Shown: positions 28,264-37,637, numbered from the stretch's first letter. The stretch is 64,000 nucleotides of DNA from Paraburkholderia terricola (GCF_900142195.1 NZ_FRAB01000004.1:62001-126000), one strand, 5' to 3'. Notes: generated by a model from the letters alone, not told the origin. Numbers and translations are program-made.

Positions 28264-30960
28264 ATGTCCGCTGTACCCGACGAAGTCATGAAATATGTCG
28301 CCGCCGAAAAAGACGACGATCCCCAGGAAACCGGCGAATGGCTTGAAGCGCTGGATGGCGTGATTTCTGCTGTGGGCCCCGATCGCGCTCACTACCTGAT
28401 CGAAAAGCAAATCGAATTCGCCCGTGTGCACGGCGAACATCTGCCGTTCTCGGCGAACACTCCCTACATCAATACGATTCCTGTCTCGCGTCAGGCGCCG
28501 ATTCCGGGCGACCAGGATCTCGAACACCGCATTCGCTCGTACACGCGCTGGAACGCCATCGCCATGGTATTGCGCGCGGGCAAGGACACGAACGTCGGCG
28601 GCCACATCGCATCGTTCGCGTCGGCGGCCACGCTGTATGACGTCGGCTACAACCACTTCTGGCATGCGCCGTCGGCCGAGCATGGCGGCGACCTCGTGTT
28701 CGTGCAGGGCCATTCGTCGCCGGGCGTGTACTCGCGCGCGTTCCTGCTCGGCCGTCTGACCGAAAACCAGCTCGACAACTTCCGCCAGGAAGTGGGCGGC
28801 GAGGGCATCTCGTCGTATCCGCACCCGTGGCTGATGCCCGACTTCTGGCAATTCCCGACCGTCTCGATGGGTCTCGGCCCGATCATGGCGATCTATCAGG
28901 CGCGCTTCATGAAGTACATGCAGGCGCGCGGCATCGCGAAAACCGAGGGCCGCAAGGTCTGGGCTTTCCTCGGCGACGGCGAGACGGATGAACCGGAATC
29001 GCTCGGTGCGATCGGCATGGCCGGCCGCGAACGGCTCGACAACCTCGTGTTCGTGATCAACTGCAACCTGCAGCGCCTCGACGGTCCGGTGCGCGGTAAC
29101 GGCAAGATCATCCAGGAACTCGAGAGCGAATTCCGCGGCGCGGGCTGGAACGTCATCAAGGTGATCTGGGGCAGCCGCTGGGACGCGCTGTTCCAACGCG
29201 ACAAGTCGGGCGCGCTGATGCGCCGCATGATGGAAGTCGTCGACGGCGAATATCAGACGTACAAGTCGGAGTCGGGCGCGTTCGTTCGCGAGCACTTCTT
29301 CAACACGCCGGAATTGAAGGCGCTGGTCGCCGACTGGTCCGACGAGGACATCTGGAATCTGAACCGCGGCGGCCACGATCCGCACAAGATCTACGCGGCG
29401 TTCTCGGAAGCCACGAACGCCAAGGGCCAGCCGACCGTGATCCTCGCCAAGACGATCAAGGGCTACGGCATGGGCGAAGCCGGTCAGGCGATGAACATCA
29501 CCCACCAGCAGAAGAAGATGCAGGTGGATCAGCTGAAGAAATTCCGCGACCAGTTCCGTCTGCCGATCTCCGACGAAGACCTCGTCAACGTGCCGTACCT
29601 GAAGTTCGAGGAAGGCTCGAAGGAACTCGAGTACATGCGCGCCCGCCGTCAGGATCTCGGCGGTTATCTGCCGGCGCGTCGCCAGAAGGCCGAATCGCTG
29701 CCGGTGCCGGAACTGTCGGTATTCGAGCCGCTGTTGAAGGGCACGGGCGAAGGCCGCGAGATTTCCACGACGATGGCGTTCGTGCGGATTCTCAATATCC
29801 TGTTGAAGGACAAGGCGCTCGGCAAGCGCATCGTGCCGATCGTGCCGGACGAGTCGCGCACCTTCGGCATGGAAGGTCTGTTCCGCCAGATCGGCATCTG
29901 GAATCAGGACGGCCAGAAGTACGTGCCGGAAGATTCCGACCAGCTTATGTTCTACCGTGAGTCGGAAACCGGTCAGATCCTGCAGGAAGGCATCAACGAA
30001 GCCGGCGGCATGTCCGACTGGATCGCGGCCGCGACGTCGTACTCGACGCACGGCGAGATCATGATCCCGTTCTACATCTTCTACTCGATGTTCGGTTTCC
30101 AGCGCATCGGCGACCTCGCATGGGCCGCGGGCGACATGCGCTCGCGCGGCTTCCTGCTGGGCGGCACGGCTGGCCGCACGACGCTGAACGGCGAGGGTCT
30201 TCAACACGAAGACGGCCATTCGCTGCTGTGGGCCGCCTCGGTGCCGAACTGCATCAGCTATGACCCGACGTTCGGTTACGAACTCGCCGTCATCATGCAG
30301 GACGGTCTGCGCCGCATGGTCGCGGATCAGGAAGACGTGTACTACTACGTCACGGTGATGAACGAGAACTACGAGCACCCGGCGATGCCGCAGGGCGAAT
30401 CGGTAGCCGCCGACATCATCAAGGGCATGTACTCGTTCCGCAAGGCGGAGGCCGACAAGAAGGCCCCGCGCGTGCAGTTGATGGGCGCGGGCACGATCTT
30501 CAACGAAGTGATCGCCGCCGCCGACCTGCTGAAGAACGACTGGGGCGTCGCCGCCGATCTGTGGAGCGTGCCGAGCTTCACCGAACTCGCGCGCGAGGGT
30601 CACGAAGTGCAGCGCTGGAACCTGCTGCATCCCACCGAAGAGAAGAAGCTCTCGCACGTCGAGAAGCTCCTGAAGGACGCGCAAGGTCCGGTCATCGCCT
30701 CCACCGACTACGTGCGGGCGCTCACCGAGCAGATTCGCGCGTTCGTGCCGCAGAAGTTCGTCGTGCTGGGCACGGATGGCTACGGCCGTTCGGACACGCG
30801 TGAAAAGCTGCGCCACTTCTTCGAAGTCGACCGCTACTGGGTCACGGTTGCCGCGTTGAATGCACTGGCAGACGAAGGCACGATCGAACGCAAGGTCGTC
30901 GCCGAGGCGCTCAAGAAATACAACCTTGATCCCGCCAAACCCAACCCGATGACCGTCTAA
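28264..30960 (+). CDS. aceE: Pyruvate dehydrogenase E1 component, homodimeric
   Basis: 898 residues from ATG at 28264 (MSAVPDEVMKYV), with CAGGAGAC upstream; the open frame to 28126 is untranslated leader. It decarboxylates pyruvate with thiamine diphosphate and passes acetyl to E2 lipoate. Visible signatures of the homodimeric E1 type: GHISFASAATLYDVGYNHFW-like N-terminal block (key residues at 28602-28662), ThDP motif GDGETDEPES, and YVTVMNENYEHPAMPQG in the C-terminal half. First gene of aceE-aceF-lpd; 84 bp to aceF. Confidence 0.97.
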   Translation: MSAVPDEVMKYVAAEKDDDPQETGEWLEALDGVISAVGPDRAHYLIEKQIEFARVHGEHLPFSANTPYINTIPVSRQAPIPGDQDLEHRIRSYTRWNAIAMVLRAGKDTNVGGHIASFASAATLYDVGYNHFWHAPSAEHGGDLVFVQGHSSPGVYSRAFLLGRLTENQLDNFRQEVGGEGISSYPHPWLMPDFWQFPTVSMGLGPIMAIYQARFMKYMQARGIAKTEGRKVWAFLGDGETDEPESLGAIGMAGRERLDNLVFVINCNLQRLDGPVRGNGKIIQELESEFRGAGWNVIKVIWGSRWDALFQRDKSGALMRRMMEVVDGEYQTYKSESGAFVREHFFNTPELKALVADWSDEDIWNLNRGGHDPHKIYAAFSEATNAKGQPTVILAKTIKGYGMGEAGQAMNITHQQKKMQVDQLKKFRDQFRLPISDEDLVNVPYLKFEEGSKELEYMRARRQDLGGYLPARRQKAESLPVPELSVFEPLLKGTGEGREISTTMAFVRILNILLKDKALGKRIVPIVPDESRTFGMEGLFRQIGIWNQDGQKYVPEDSDQLMFYRESETGQILQEGINEAGGMSDWIAAATSYSTHGEIMIPFYIFYSMFGFQRIGDLAWAAGDMRSRGFLLGGTAGRTTLNGEGLQHEDGHSLLWAASVPNCISYDPTFGYELAVIMQDGLRRMVADQEDVYYYVTVMNENYEHPAMPQGESVAADIIKGMYSFRKAEADKKAPRVQLMGAGTIFNEVIAAADLLKNDWGVAADLWSVPSFTELAREGHEVQRWNLLHPTEEKKLSHVEKLLKDAQGPVIASTDYVRALTEQIRAFVPQKFVVLGTDGYGRSDTREKLRHFFEVDRYWVTVAALNALADEGTIERKVVAEALKKYNLDPAKPNPMTV

Positions 30961-31044
30961 GGCATCATTCCCCGTGTGCCACGGCGTGCGCGCCTGCCCT
31001 GATCGACAGGGCGGGGCGCGTGCGCGGCCCAGGAGACACTAACA

Positions 31045-32700
31045 ATGAGTCAAGCGATCGAAGTCAAGGTGCCGGATATCGGCGATTACAAGGACATCCC
31101 TGTGATCGAGGTGCTGGTGAAGGCGGGTGATACCGTCGAGAAAGAGCAATCGCTCGTTACGCTGGAGTCCGACAAGGCGACGATGGACGTGCCGAGTTCG
31201 GCTGCGGGCGTCGTGAAGGAAGTGAAGGTCAAGGTTGGCGACAACGTGTCGGAAGGTTCGTTGATCGTCGTGCTGAATGGCGCGGGTGCCGGTGCTTCGG
31301 CTGCCGCGCCTGCTGCCGCACCGGCGCCCGCACCGGCCGCCGCGCCTGCGCCGGCTCCCGCCGCGGCTCCGGCGTCTGCCCCGGCAGGCGGCGGTCTGCA
31401 AGAAGTGAAAGTGCCGGATATCGGCGACTACAAAGACATTCCCGTGATCGAAGTCGCGGTGAAGGTCGGCGATCGCGTCGAGAAAGAGCAGTCGCTCGTG
31501 ACGCTCGAATCCGACAAGGCGACCATGGACGTGCCGAGCTCGGCCGCCGGCGTCGTCAAGGAAGTGAAGGTCAAGGTCGGCGATACGGTGTCGGAAGGCT
31601 CGGTGATCGTCGTGGTGGAAGCGGAAGGCGGCGCGGCTGCGCCGGCGCCCGCCGCCAAACCGGCAGCCGTCGAGAAGCCGTCGGATGCGCCGGTCGCGCC
31701 GTCGCCGGCTCCCGCTTCGCCGTCGGCGCTCGCTCAGGCCCCGCTGATTCCGGCCGGCGAAGGCGGTGCGCGTCATCCGAGCCATGCCTCGCCGTCCGTG
31801 CGCAAGTTCGCGCGCGAACTCGGTGTCGATGTGACGCAAGTGCAGGGCACGGGTCCGAAGGGCCGCATCACGCAAGCCGACGTCACCTCGTTCATCAAGG
31901 GGGTGATGACCGGCCAGCGCGCGGCGCCGGCGGGCGCGGCAGCGCCTGCGGCGGCAGGCGGCGGCGAATTGAATCTGCTGCCGTGGCCGAAGGTCGACTT
32001 CACGAAGTTCGGCCCGATCGATCCGAAGCCGCTGTCGCGCATCAAGAAGATTTCGGGCGCGAATCTGCATCGCAACTGGGTCATGATTCCGCACGTCACG
32101 AACAACGACGAGGCGGACATCACCGAACTCGAAGCGCTGCGCGTGCAGTTGAACAAGGAAAACGAAAAGGCCGGCGTGAAGATCACGATGCTGGCGTTCG
32201 TGATCAAGGCCGTGGTTTCCGCGCTGAAGAAATTCCCGACGTTCAATGCGAGCCTCGACGGCGACAACCTCGTGTTCAAGCAGTACTACCACGTGGGTTT
32301 TGCCGCGGATACGCCGAACGGTCTGGTCGTTCCGGTGATTCGCGATGCGGACAAGAAGGGTCTCGTCGAGATCGCGAAGGAGATGACCGATCTGTCGAAG
32401 GCGGCGCGCGAAGGCAAGCTCAAGCCGGATCAGATGCAAGGCGGCTGCTTCTCGATTTCGTCCCTTGGGGGGATCGGCGGGACGAACTTTACGCCGATCA
32501 TCAATGCGCCTGAAGTCGCCATTCTCGGTTTGTCGCGTGGCGCGATGAAGCCGGTTTGGGACGGCAAAGCGTTTGTGCCGCGGCTCATTTTGCCGATGTC
32601 TTTGTCGTATGACCATCGGGTTATCGATGGGGCGGCGGCGGCGCGGTTCAATGCTTATCTTGGGTCGATTCTTGCCGATTTTCGGCGTGTGATTCTTTGA
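31045..32700 (+). CDS. aceF: Dihydrolipoamide acetyltransferase (PDH E2)
   Basis: 551 residues. Two near-identical lipoyl domains (about 1-78 and 119-196), each with the lipoylated Lys in ESDKATMDV, joined by an Ala/Pro hinge. An E3/E1-binding domain follows (ASPSVRKFARELGVD, TGPKGRITQADV), then the catalytic domain with the active site SYDHRVIDG. It forms the core of the cytosolic complex. The final 80 codons (from about 32460) shift strongly to TTG, CTT, GGG, CGG and T-ending codons, unlike the CTG/GGC/CGC style of the rest; this lies just before the intergenic repeat. Confidence 0.97.
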   Translation: MSQAIEVKVPDIGDYKDIPVIEVLVKAGDTVEKEQSLVTLESDKATMDVPSSAAGVVKEVKVKVGDNVSEGSLIVVLNGAGAGASAAAPAAAPAPAPAAAPAPAPAAAPASAPAGGGLQEVKVPDIGDYKDIPVIEVAVKVGDRVEKEQSLVTLESDKATMDVPSSAAGVVKEVKVKVGDTVSEGSVIVVVEAEGGAAAPAPAAKPAAVEKPSDAPVAPSPAPASPSALAQAPLIPAGEGGARHPSHASPSVRKFARELGVDVTQVQGTGPKGRITQADVTSFIKGVMTGQRAAPAGAAAPAAAGGGELNLLPWPKVDFTKFGPIDPKPLSRIKKISGANLHRNWVMIPHVTNNDEADITELEALRVQLNKENEKAGVKITMLAFVIKAVVSALKKFPTFNASLDGDNLVFKQYYHVGFAADTPNGLVVPVIRDADKKGLVEIAKEMTDLSKAAREGKLKPDQMQGGCFSISSLGGIGGTNFTPIINAPEVAILGLSRGAMKPVWDGKAFVPRLILPMSLSYDHRVIDGAAAARFNAYLGSILADFRRVIL

Positions 32701-32794
32701 TCTTGTGATGGTTGTCTGCGGCGCGGATGGCTTTGTTTAGGTGGTTATCCGCGTCTCTCTGTTGAACCTGTTTTTCTTGTGGTCTATTGGCGTC

Positions 32795-32883
32795 GCCCCT
32801 GTGCGGGGCGGCACCTACTTTTCTTTGTACCCCAAGGGCACTTCCTTCGGGGCGTCTTCCAAAGAAAAGTAGGCAAAAGAAAG
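32795..32883. repeat. Palindromic intergenic repeat element between aceF and lpd
   Basis: Perfect 14-bp arms CCTACTTTTCTTTG (32814-32827) and CAAAGAAAAGTAGG (32870-32883) enclose 42 nt that can form an inner hairpin (CCCCAAGG against CCTTCGGGG with one bulge). A separate hairpin GCCCC-TGTGC-GGGGC lies at 32795-32809. From memory, the ACTTTTCTTTG arms recur in intergenic regions of Burkholderia-group genomes; I cannot confirm copy number from this window, where I see one copy. No gene is present in the 298-bp gap. Confidence 0.75.
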
Positions 32884-32998
32884 GCGCGTCCTTGGGCGGA
32901 AGGCAAAGGCTGATTCTGCTCAGGGCGCTGCTAGCTTTCGGGCTGCAGACAGGCGGTTTAGCGAGCTTCATCACCGATCAATAAAAGAAGGGGACACT

Positions 32999-34777
32999 AT
33001 GAGTCTCGTCGAAGTAAAAGTGCCGGATATCGGTGACTTCAAGGACGTCGATGTCATTGAAGTCAATATCAAAGCGGGCGATGTCATCGAGAACGAACAG
33101 GCGCTGATGACGCTCGAGTCCGATAAGGCCTCCATCGAAGTGCCGAGCGATACCGCCGGCACCGTCAAGGAAGTGCGCGTCAAAGCCGGCGACAAAGTCT
33201 CGCAAGGCTCGATCATCGCGCTCGTCGAAACGTCCGCGGACGCGGCTCCGGCCAAGGATGCACCGAAGGCGCCGGCCAACGAACCCGCCAAAGCGCCGGC
33301 TCAGGCCGCCACGGCGCCCAAGGCGGCCGCGCCCGCTCCGCAGGCCGGCAGCTTCTCCGGCAACGCCGACATCGAGTGCGACATGCTCGTGCTCGGCTCG
33401 GGCCCCGGCGGCTATTCGGCTGCATTCCGCTCGGCCGATCTCGGCATGAAGACGGTGCTCGTCGAGCGTTATTCGACGCTGGGCGGCGTTTGTCTGAACG
33501 TCGGCTGCATTCCGTCGAAGGCGCTGCTGCACACCGCGCTCGTCATCGACGAAGCCGAAGCGCTGGGCGCGCACGGCATCACGTTCGGCAAGCCGCAAAT
33601 CGATCTCGACAAGTTGCGCGACTTCAAGTCGGGCGTCGTCAAGAAGCTCACCGGCGGTCTCGCCGGCATGGCGAAAATGCGCAAGGTCGACGTCGTGACG
33701 GGTACCGGCGCGTTCGTCGATCCGCATCACATGGAAGTGCAGACCGAAAGCGGCAAGAAGGTCGTCAAGTTCAAGCAGGCGATCATCGCCGCAGGCTCCG
33801 AAGCGGTGAAGCTGCCGTTCATTCCGGAAGACCCGCGAGTGGTCGACTCGACCGGCGCGCTGGAATTGCGTCAGATTCCGCAGCGCATGCTGGTGATCGG
33901 CGGCGGCATCATCGGCCTCGAAATGGCGACGGTGTATGCGACGCTCGGCGCGCAGATCGACGTGGTCGAAATGCTCGACGGTCTGATGGCCGGTGCCGAC
34001 CGTGATCTGGTCAAGGTCTGGGAGAAGTACAACAGCAAGCGTTTCGCCAACGTCATGCTGAAGACCAAGACCACCGCGGCCGAAGCGAAAGACGACGGCA
34101 TCTACGTCTCGTTCGAGGGCGAAAAGGCCCCGGCCGAAGCGCAACGCTACGATCTCGTGCTGGTCGCCGTCGGCCGTACGCCGAACGGCAAGAGGATCGG
34201 TGCCGACAAGGCCGGCGTTGCCGTGACGGACCGTGGCTTCATCGAGGTCGACAAGCAGATGCGCACCAACGTGCCGCACATCTTTGCGATCGGCGATATC
34301 GTCGGTCAGCCGATGCTCGCGCACAAGGCCGTGCATGAAGCGCACGTCGCCGCTGAAGTCGCGCACGGCGAGAAGGCCTACTTCGACGCGTTGCAGATTC
34401 CGTCGGTGGCGTACACCGATCCGGAAGTGGCCTGGGCCGGCAAGACGGAAGACCAGTTGAAAGCCGAAGGCGTCAAGTACGGCAAGGCGGTGTTCCCGTG
34501 GGCCGCTTCAGGCCGCGCGATCGCCAACGGCCGCGACGAAGGCTTCACGAAACTGCTGTTCGACGAGGAAACGCATCGCGTGATCGGCGGCGGGATCGTC
34601 GGTCTGAACGCGGGCGACCTGATCAGCGAAGTGTGTCTCGCGGTCGAAATGGGCGCGGATGCAACGGATATCGGCAAGACGATTCATCCGCATCCGACGC
34701 TCGGCGAATCGATCGGGATGGCCGCCGAATTGTACGAAGGCGTCTGCACCGATTTGCCGCCGCAGAAAAAGAAGTAA
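32999..34777 (+). CDS. lpdA: Dihydrolipoyl dehydrogenase with N-terminal lipoyl domain (PDH E3)
   Basis: 592 residues, about 120 longer than standard E3 because a lipoyl domain (residues 1-78, Lys in ESDKASIEV) and an Ala/Pro linker precede the flavoprotein. FAD motif VLGSGPGGYSAAFRS, redox disulfide GGVCLNVGCIPSK, NAD motif VIGGGIIGLEMATVY, FAIGDIVGQPMLAHKA and the catalytic pair in HPHPTLGES. It reoxidises dihydrolipoamide in the complex. Start ATG 32999 with AAGGGGACACT. The distance from aceF and the repeat in between make a separate promoter or processing possible. Confidence 0.96.
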   Translation: MSLVEVKVPDIGDFKDVDVIEVNIKAGDVIENEQALMTLESDKASIEVPSDTAGTVKEVRVKAGDKVSQGSIIALVETSADAAPAKDAPKAPANEPAKAPAQAATAPKAAAPAPQAGSFSGNADIECDMLVLGSGPGGYSAAFRSADLGMKTVLVERYSTLGGVCLNVGCIPSKALLHTALVIDEAEALGAHGITFGKPQIDLDKLRDFKSGVVKKLTGGLAGMAKMRKVDVVTGTGAFVDPHHMEVQTESGKKVVKFKQAIIAAGSEAVKLPFIPEDPRVVDSTGALELRQIPQRMLVIGGGIIGLEMATVYATLGAQIDVVEMLDGLMAGADRDLVKVWEKYNSKRFANVMLKTKTTAAEAKDDGIYVSFEGEKAPAEAQRYDLVLVAVGRTPNGKRIGADKAGVAVTDRGFIEVDKQMRTNVPHIFAIGDIVGQPMLAHKAVHEAHVAAEVAHGEKAYFDALQIPSVAYTDPEVAWAGKTEDQLKAEGVKYGKAVFPWAASGRAIANGRDEGFTKLLFDEETHRVIGGGIVGLNAGDLISEVCLAVEMGADATDIGKTIHPHPTLGESIGMAAELYEGVCTDLPPQKKK

Positions 34778-34813
34778 TGCTGTCGAGCCCGCGCGTTTTC
34801 AGGCGGGCTCTAT

Positions 34814-34853
34814 AAAAAAACGGCGCGCCCCGCGAAGGGCGCGCCGTTTTTTT
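34814..34853 (+). terminator. Strong terminator of the pyruvate dehydrogenase operon
   Basis: 11-bp stem ACGGCGCGCCC (34820-34830) and GGGCGCGCCGT (34837-34847), flanked by seven A before and seven T after. An additional GAGCCCGC/GCGGGCTC-type hairpin lies just upstream. Confidence 0.92.
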
Positions 34854-34935
34854 CGCGGCGGGCTGGATGTAGCGTTCGCCGTGCAAGACGGTGGAAACGA
34901 ACAAACGGCCGCGCGTGTCAGGCAACAACTCAGGC

Positions 34936-34960
34936 AAAAAAATCCCGGCCTTTCGCCGGG
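34936..34960 (-). terminator. Terminator downstream of the phasin gene
   Basis: CCCGGC (34944-34949) pairs with GCCGGG (34955-34960); on the minus strand it ends in ATTTTTTT. It is 139 nt after the phasin stop. Two further perfect inverted repeats lie between: CGAGCGG-CAA-CCGCTCG (35011-35027) and CGATACGTT-ATTC-AACGTATCG (34965-34986). The remainder of the 34778-35098 gap has no gene. Confidence 0.8.
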
Positions 34961-35098
34961 CAAACGATACGTTATTCAACGTATCGGAGCGTTCGGCCAA
35001 TCGAAGCGGGCGAGCGGCAACCGCTCGACGCTGTTGCCTGGAGCAGCGCCGGCCCAACGGGTGAGCTGGACCGGCGTGATGGCGATGCCTGATGAAAC

Positions 35099-35674
35099 TT
35101 AAACTGCTTTCTTGGCCGACGAGCGCGATGCTTGCGCAGCGGCTTGCGAAGCTGCCTTCGATGCGGCCGTGGCGGCAGCATTGAAGTTGCTTTCGGCGAT
35201 TTCGACGGCTTGCTTGGTCGCCTTGTGGACCGTTTCGTACGTGGTGTTGGCGGCGGTGATAGCCGACTTCATCACGGCGACAGCGGTTTCCGAACCAGCC
35301 GGCGCATTCTTCGCGACGTTTTCGACGAGCGACTGCACCTTGCGGTTTTGCTCTTCGAATTGCGCTTCAGCGACGCGGGCAAATTCGCCTTGTGTTGCCG
35401 AGACGATTTCATACACGTGGCGGCCATACGACAGCGCCTTTTCAGCCACCGGCTGTGCAAGGCTTGCTTGCAGGGCCAGCAATTCCTGCGCGTCTTTCAC
35501 CGACAGCGCGCGTTGAGCATTTTCCTGGCTTTCCGCGAGCGTCGATTTCACGACTTGCAGGTTCAGCTCAACCATCTTTTCGACGCCTTCGAATGCCTTG
35601 GTCGTAAGGCCGAACAGCGTTTCAAAGTTGGCTTTCTGGGCGGCGGCGAATTGCTCAGGGGTCAGCAGAGTCAT
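35099..35674 (-). CDS. phaP: Phasin (PHA granule-associated protein)
   Basis: 191 residues, starting [20 protein letters not shown], the typical opening of betaproteobacterial phasins. It is almost entirely helical and amphipathic, with an Ala/Lys-rich C-terminus ([20 protein letters not shown]). Phasins coat polyhydroxyalkanoate granules and control their size in the cytoplasm. The gene is monocistronic, with its own promoter flanked by palindromes and its own terminator. It converges with lpdA, the source of acetyl-CoA for PHA, which may be coincidence. Confidence 0.95.
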   Translation of the reverse strand: MTLLTPEQFAAAQKANFETLFGLTTKAFEGVEKMVELNLQVVKSTLAESQENAQRALSVKDAQELLALQASLAQPVAEKALSYGRHVYEIVSATQGEFARVAEAQFEEQNRKVQSLVENVAKNAPAGSETAVAVMKSAITAANTTYETVHKATKQAVEIAESNFNAAATAASKAASQAAAQASRSSAKKAV

Positions 35675-35762
35675 GGTTTACGCTCCTGGATTGCGGTCTG
35701 TCTGTGCGGACCGCATTGGGTTGGTGGCGAGACGTTAGATCGTCTGCCTGGACCGCGATGTT

Positions 35763-35836
35763 TTGTGCATCGCAGCAATGGTTGCTATTTTAGGATGCCT
35801 GTCACGAATGTCAAGCACTTTTTGTGCGTCGCACAA
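35763..35836 (-). promoter_or_regulatory. phaP promoter flanked by two related operators
   Basis: On the minus strand: TTGACA (35809-35814), 16-nt spacer, TAAAAT (35787-35792), start near 35780. Just upstream of the -35 lies the perfect palindrome TTGTGCG-T-CGCACAA (35822-35836); just after the start point lies an imperfect relative (35763-35778, TTGTGC...GCAGCAA). A repressor bound to both would bracket RNA polymerase. PhaR is the usual phasin repressor, so it is the likely ligand; this is inference. Confidence 0.7.
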
Positions 35837-36320
35837 TCTTAAGAAGTTGCTGATAAAACAAGAACTTATGCGCGAAGCATGACCGGCGTATGACTAGGTC
35901 GATTTGACATTTGACCCCACTGGTGCCAGTCGAAATCGGTAATGATTGCCGCGTCACGGGGCTTTTCGTGGTTTCGTCCATCCGACGTAAACCAGAAGGT
36001 CTCATGGAACGTTAATGCTTGGTGCTAGTCGAATGCGCGTTGGCGTCTCCAGCAAGCGTTTAACAGCTTGCGGCAAGATCCGGCGTTGTTCCCTTGCGTT
36101 CGCAGAAGCGTTGTGCATCGGCGCTGTGACCGTACTTCCCCTATTAAGGTTGTTTCCGCGTTTGCCGTTATGCTGTAAGAAGCATCCCTTTCCGTGGATG
36201 GCGGCAACGGCGAAGCAACGCGTCGGCGATCGTTTTTTTCGATCGAGGCGTGGCACTTATTTGTGTTTTGGCGATCGGATCTTACAAGCCGGTTTAAGGA
36301 CCGCGTATAAGTGCTTCAAA
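35837..36320. other. Gene-free stretch between phaP promoter and the D,D-endopeptidase promoter
   Basis: About 480 bp. The sequence is less GC-rich than its surroundings and holds only short, unconvincing frames with no ribosome sites. I see no RNA gene, repeat or terminator in it. Confidence 0.5.
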
Positions 36321-36349
36321 TTGCTAATTTTTCGTTGTTTTACTACACT
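36321..36349 (+). promoter_or_regulatory. Sigma-70 promoter of the D,D-endopeptidase gene
   Basis: TTGCTA (36321-36326), 17-nt T-rich spacer, TACACT (36344-36349); start near 36356 and a short leader of about 29 nt. Confidence 0.7.
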
Positions 36350-36384
36350 TGCGGAAACCTCTCGCCGCTCCCTACCGAACACCC

Positions 36385-37563
36385 ATGAAAACCGACATGT
36401 TTTCGTCGCTAAAAGTGATCCGCGGCGCGGCCCGCAGCACCGCTCTGTCGGTGGCCGTCTCCATGGTCATCACAGCGGCGTTCGCCGCGCCTGTGAGCGC
36501 TTTTGCCGCCACGCCTGCTGCAACCGCAAAAACATCCAAACAAGCCAAAGCGGCCAAAAAGCCGGCAGCCGCCAAGGTGTCGAGCAAGTCGTCGAAGGCC
36601 GGCAAAGGCGCGACCGTCAAGGCCGTTGCCGCCGACGACGACACGCCGCGCGCAAGCGTCAAGCGTAAGCGCGTAACGTACACGTCGAATGGTCGCCACC
36701 ATTCGGCGGTGCGCCGTGTCGCCTATGAGCCGCGTCAGCCGACGGTCGGCCAGGCTTTTGGTCTGCACGAAACGCCGGACGCGTTGATGCTGCGCTCGAG
36801 CGTCGCCTACGTGATCGATCAGAACACCGGCGAACCGCTCTTCGACAAGAACTCGCGCGCCGTGGTGCCGATTGCGTCAATCACCAAGCTGATGACCGCG
36901 ATGGTGGTGCTGGATTCGAAAGAGTCCATGACCGACCAACTCGAAGTCACCGACGAAGACCGCGACTACGAGAAAAACACCGGCTCGCGCCTGTCGGTGG
37001 GTTCGGTGCTCTCGCGTGAAGACATGCTGCATATCGCGCTGATGGCGTCGGAAAACCGCGCGGCCGCAGCGCTGTCGCGTTATTTCCCCGGCGGCCGCCC
37101 GGCGTTTCTTGCGGCAATGAATGCGAAGGCGAGGCAACTCGGCATGACCGACACGCACTTCGAGAACGCCACGGGTTTGACGAGCCAGAATGTGTCGAGC
37201 GCGCGCGACCTGGTGAAGATGGTCAACGCGGCGTATCAGTATCCGCTGATCCGCAAGTTCTCGACCGATCACAGCTACGAGGTCTACACCGGCAAGCGTT
37301 CGCTCGCGTACAACAGCACGAATGCGCTGGTGCGCAATCCGACGTGGGACATTGGTCTGCAAAAGACCGGTTTCATCAATGAGGCGGGTGAGTGCCTCGT
37401 CATGCAGGCGACCATTCATGGCCGTCCGATGGTCCTCGTGCTGCTCGACTCGTCGGGCAAATACTCGCGCTTCGCGGACGCCACGCGTCTGCGCACATGG
37501 CTGGATAACGGCGGCGACCAGCCGCGCATCACGAGCGCGGACGCCGGCGGCGCCGGCACCTGA
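36385..37563 (+). CDS. D-alanyl-D-alanine endopeptidase (S11 family, PbpG-like)
   Basis: 392 residues from ATG at 36385. A basic N-terminus and hydrophobic stretch form a signal peptide (to about residue 40, VSAFAA), followed by a Lys/Ala-rich low-complexity segment of about 50 residues that may contact the wall. Penicillin-binding motifs: Ser165-x-x-Lys168 (SITK), Ser222-Glu-Asn (SEN) and Lys327-Thr-Gly (KTG). It should cleave D-Ala-meso-DAP cross-bridges in the periplasm during wall remodelling. No C-terminal membrane-anchoring helix as in DacA is seen, favouring the PbpG type. Confidence 0.9.
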   Translation: MKTDMFSSLKVIRGAARSTALSVAVSMVITAAFAAPVSAFAATPAATAKTSKQAKAAKKPAAAKVSSKSSKAGKGATVKAVAADDDTPRASVKRKRVTYTSNGRHHSAVRRVAYEPRQPTVGQAFGLHETPDALMLRSSVAYVIDQNTGEPLFDKNSRAVVPIASITKLMTAMVVLDSKESMTDQLEVTDEDRDYEKNTGSRLSVGSVLSREDMLHIALMASENRAAAALSRYFPGGRPAFLAAMNAKARQLGMTDTHFENATGLTSQNVSSARDLVKMVNAAYQYPLIRKFSTDHSYEVYTGKRSLAYNSTNALVRNPTWDIGLQKTGFINEAGECLVMQATIHGRPMVLVLLDSSGKYSRFADATRLRTWLDNGGDQPRITSADAGGAGT

Positions 37564-37608
37564 AATGCTTCCTTCGGCGGCCGGTTTGCACACTGGCCGC
37601 CTCCAACG

Positions 37609-37637
37609 AAAAAGCCTCGCACTTGCGAGGCTTTTTT
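37609..37637 (+). terminator. Terminator of the D,D-endopeptidase gene
   Basis: AAAGCCTCGC-ACTT-GCGAGGCTTT with A before and six T at the end; also usable by the convergent IclR gene. Confidence 0.9.

Noticed and set aside
28096..30816. A 906-codon open frame on the minus strand opposite aceE
   Set aside because: It is the mirror of a GC-rich, codon-biased gene; its translation is His/Arg/Val/Leu-rich without motifs, there is no ribosome site, and aceE on the other strand is unmistakable.
31060..31620. The lipoyl-domain duplication in aceF as a recent unusual repeat
   Set aside because: Two or three tandem lipoyl domains are normal in proteobacterial E2 subunits.
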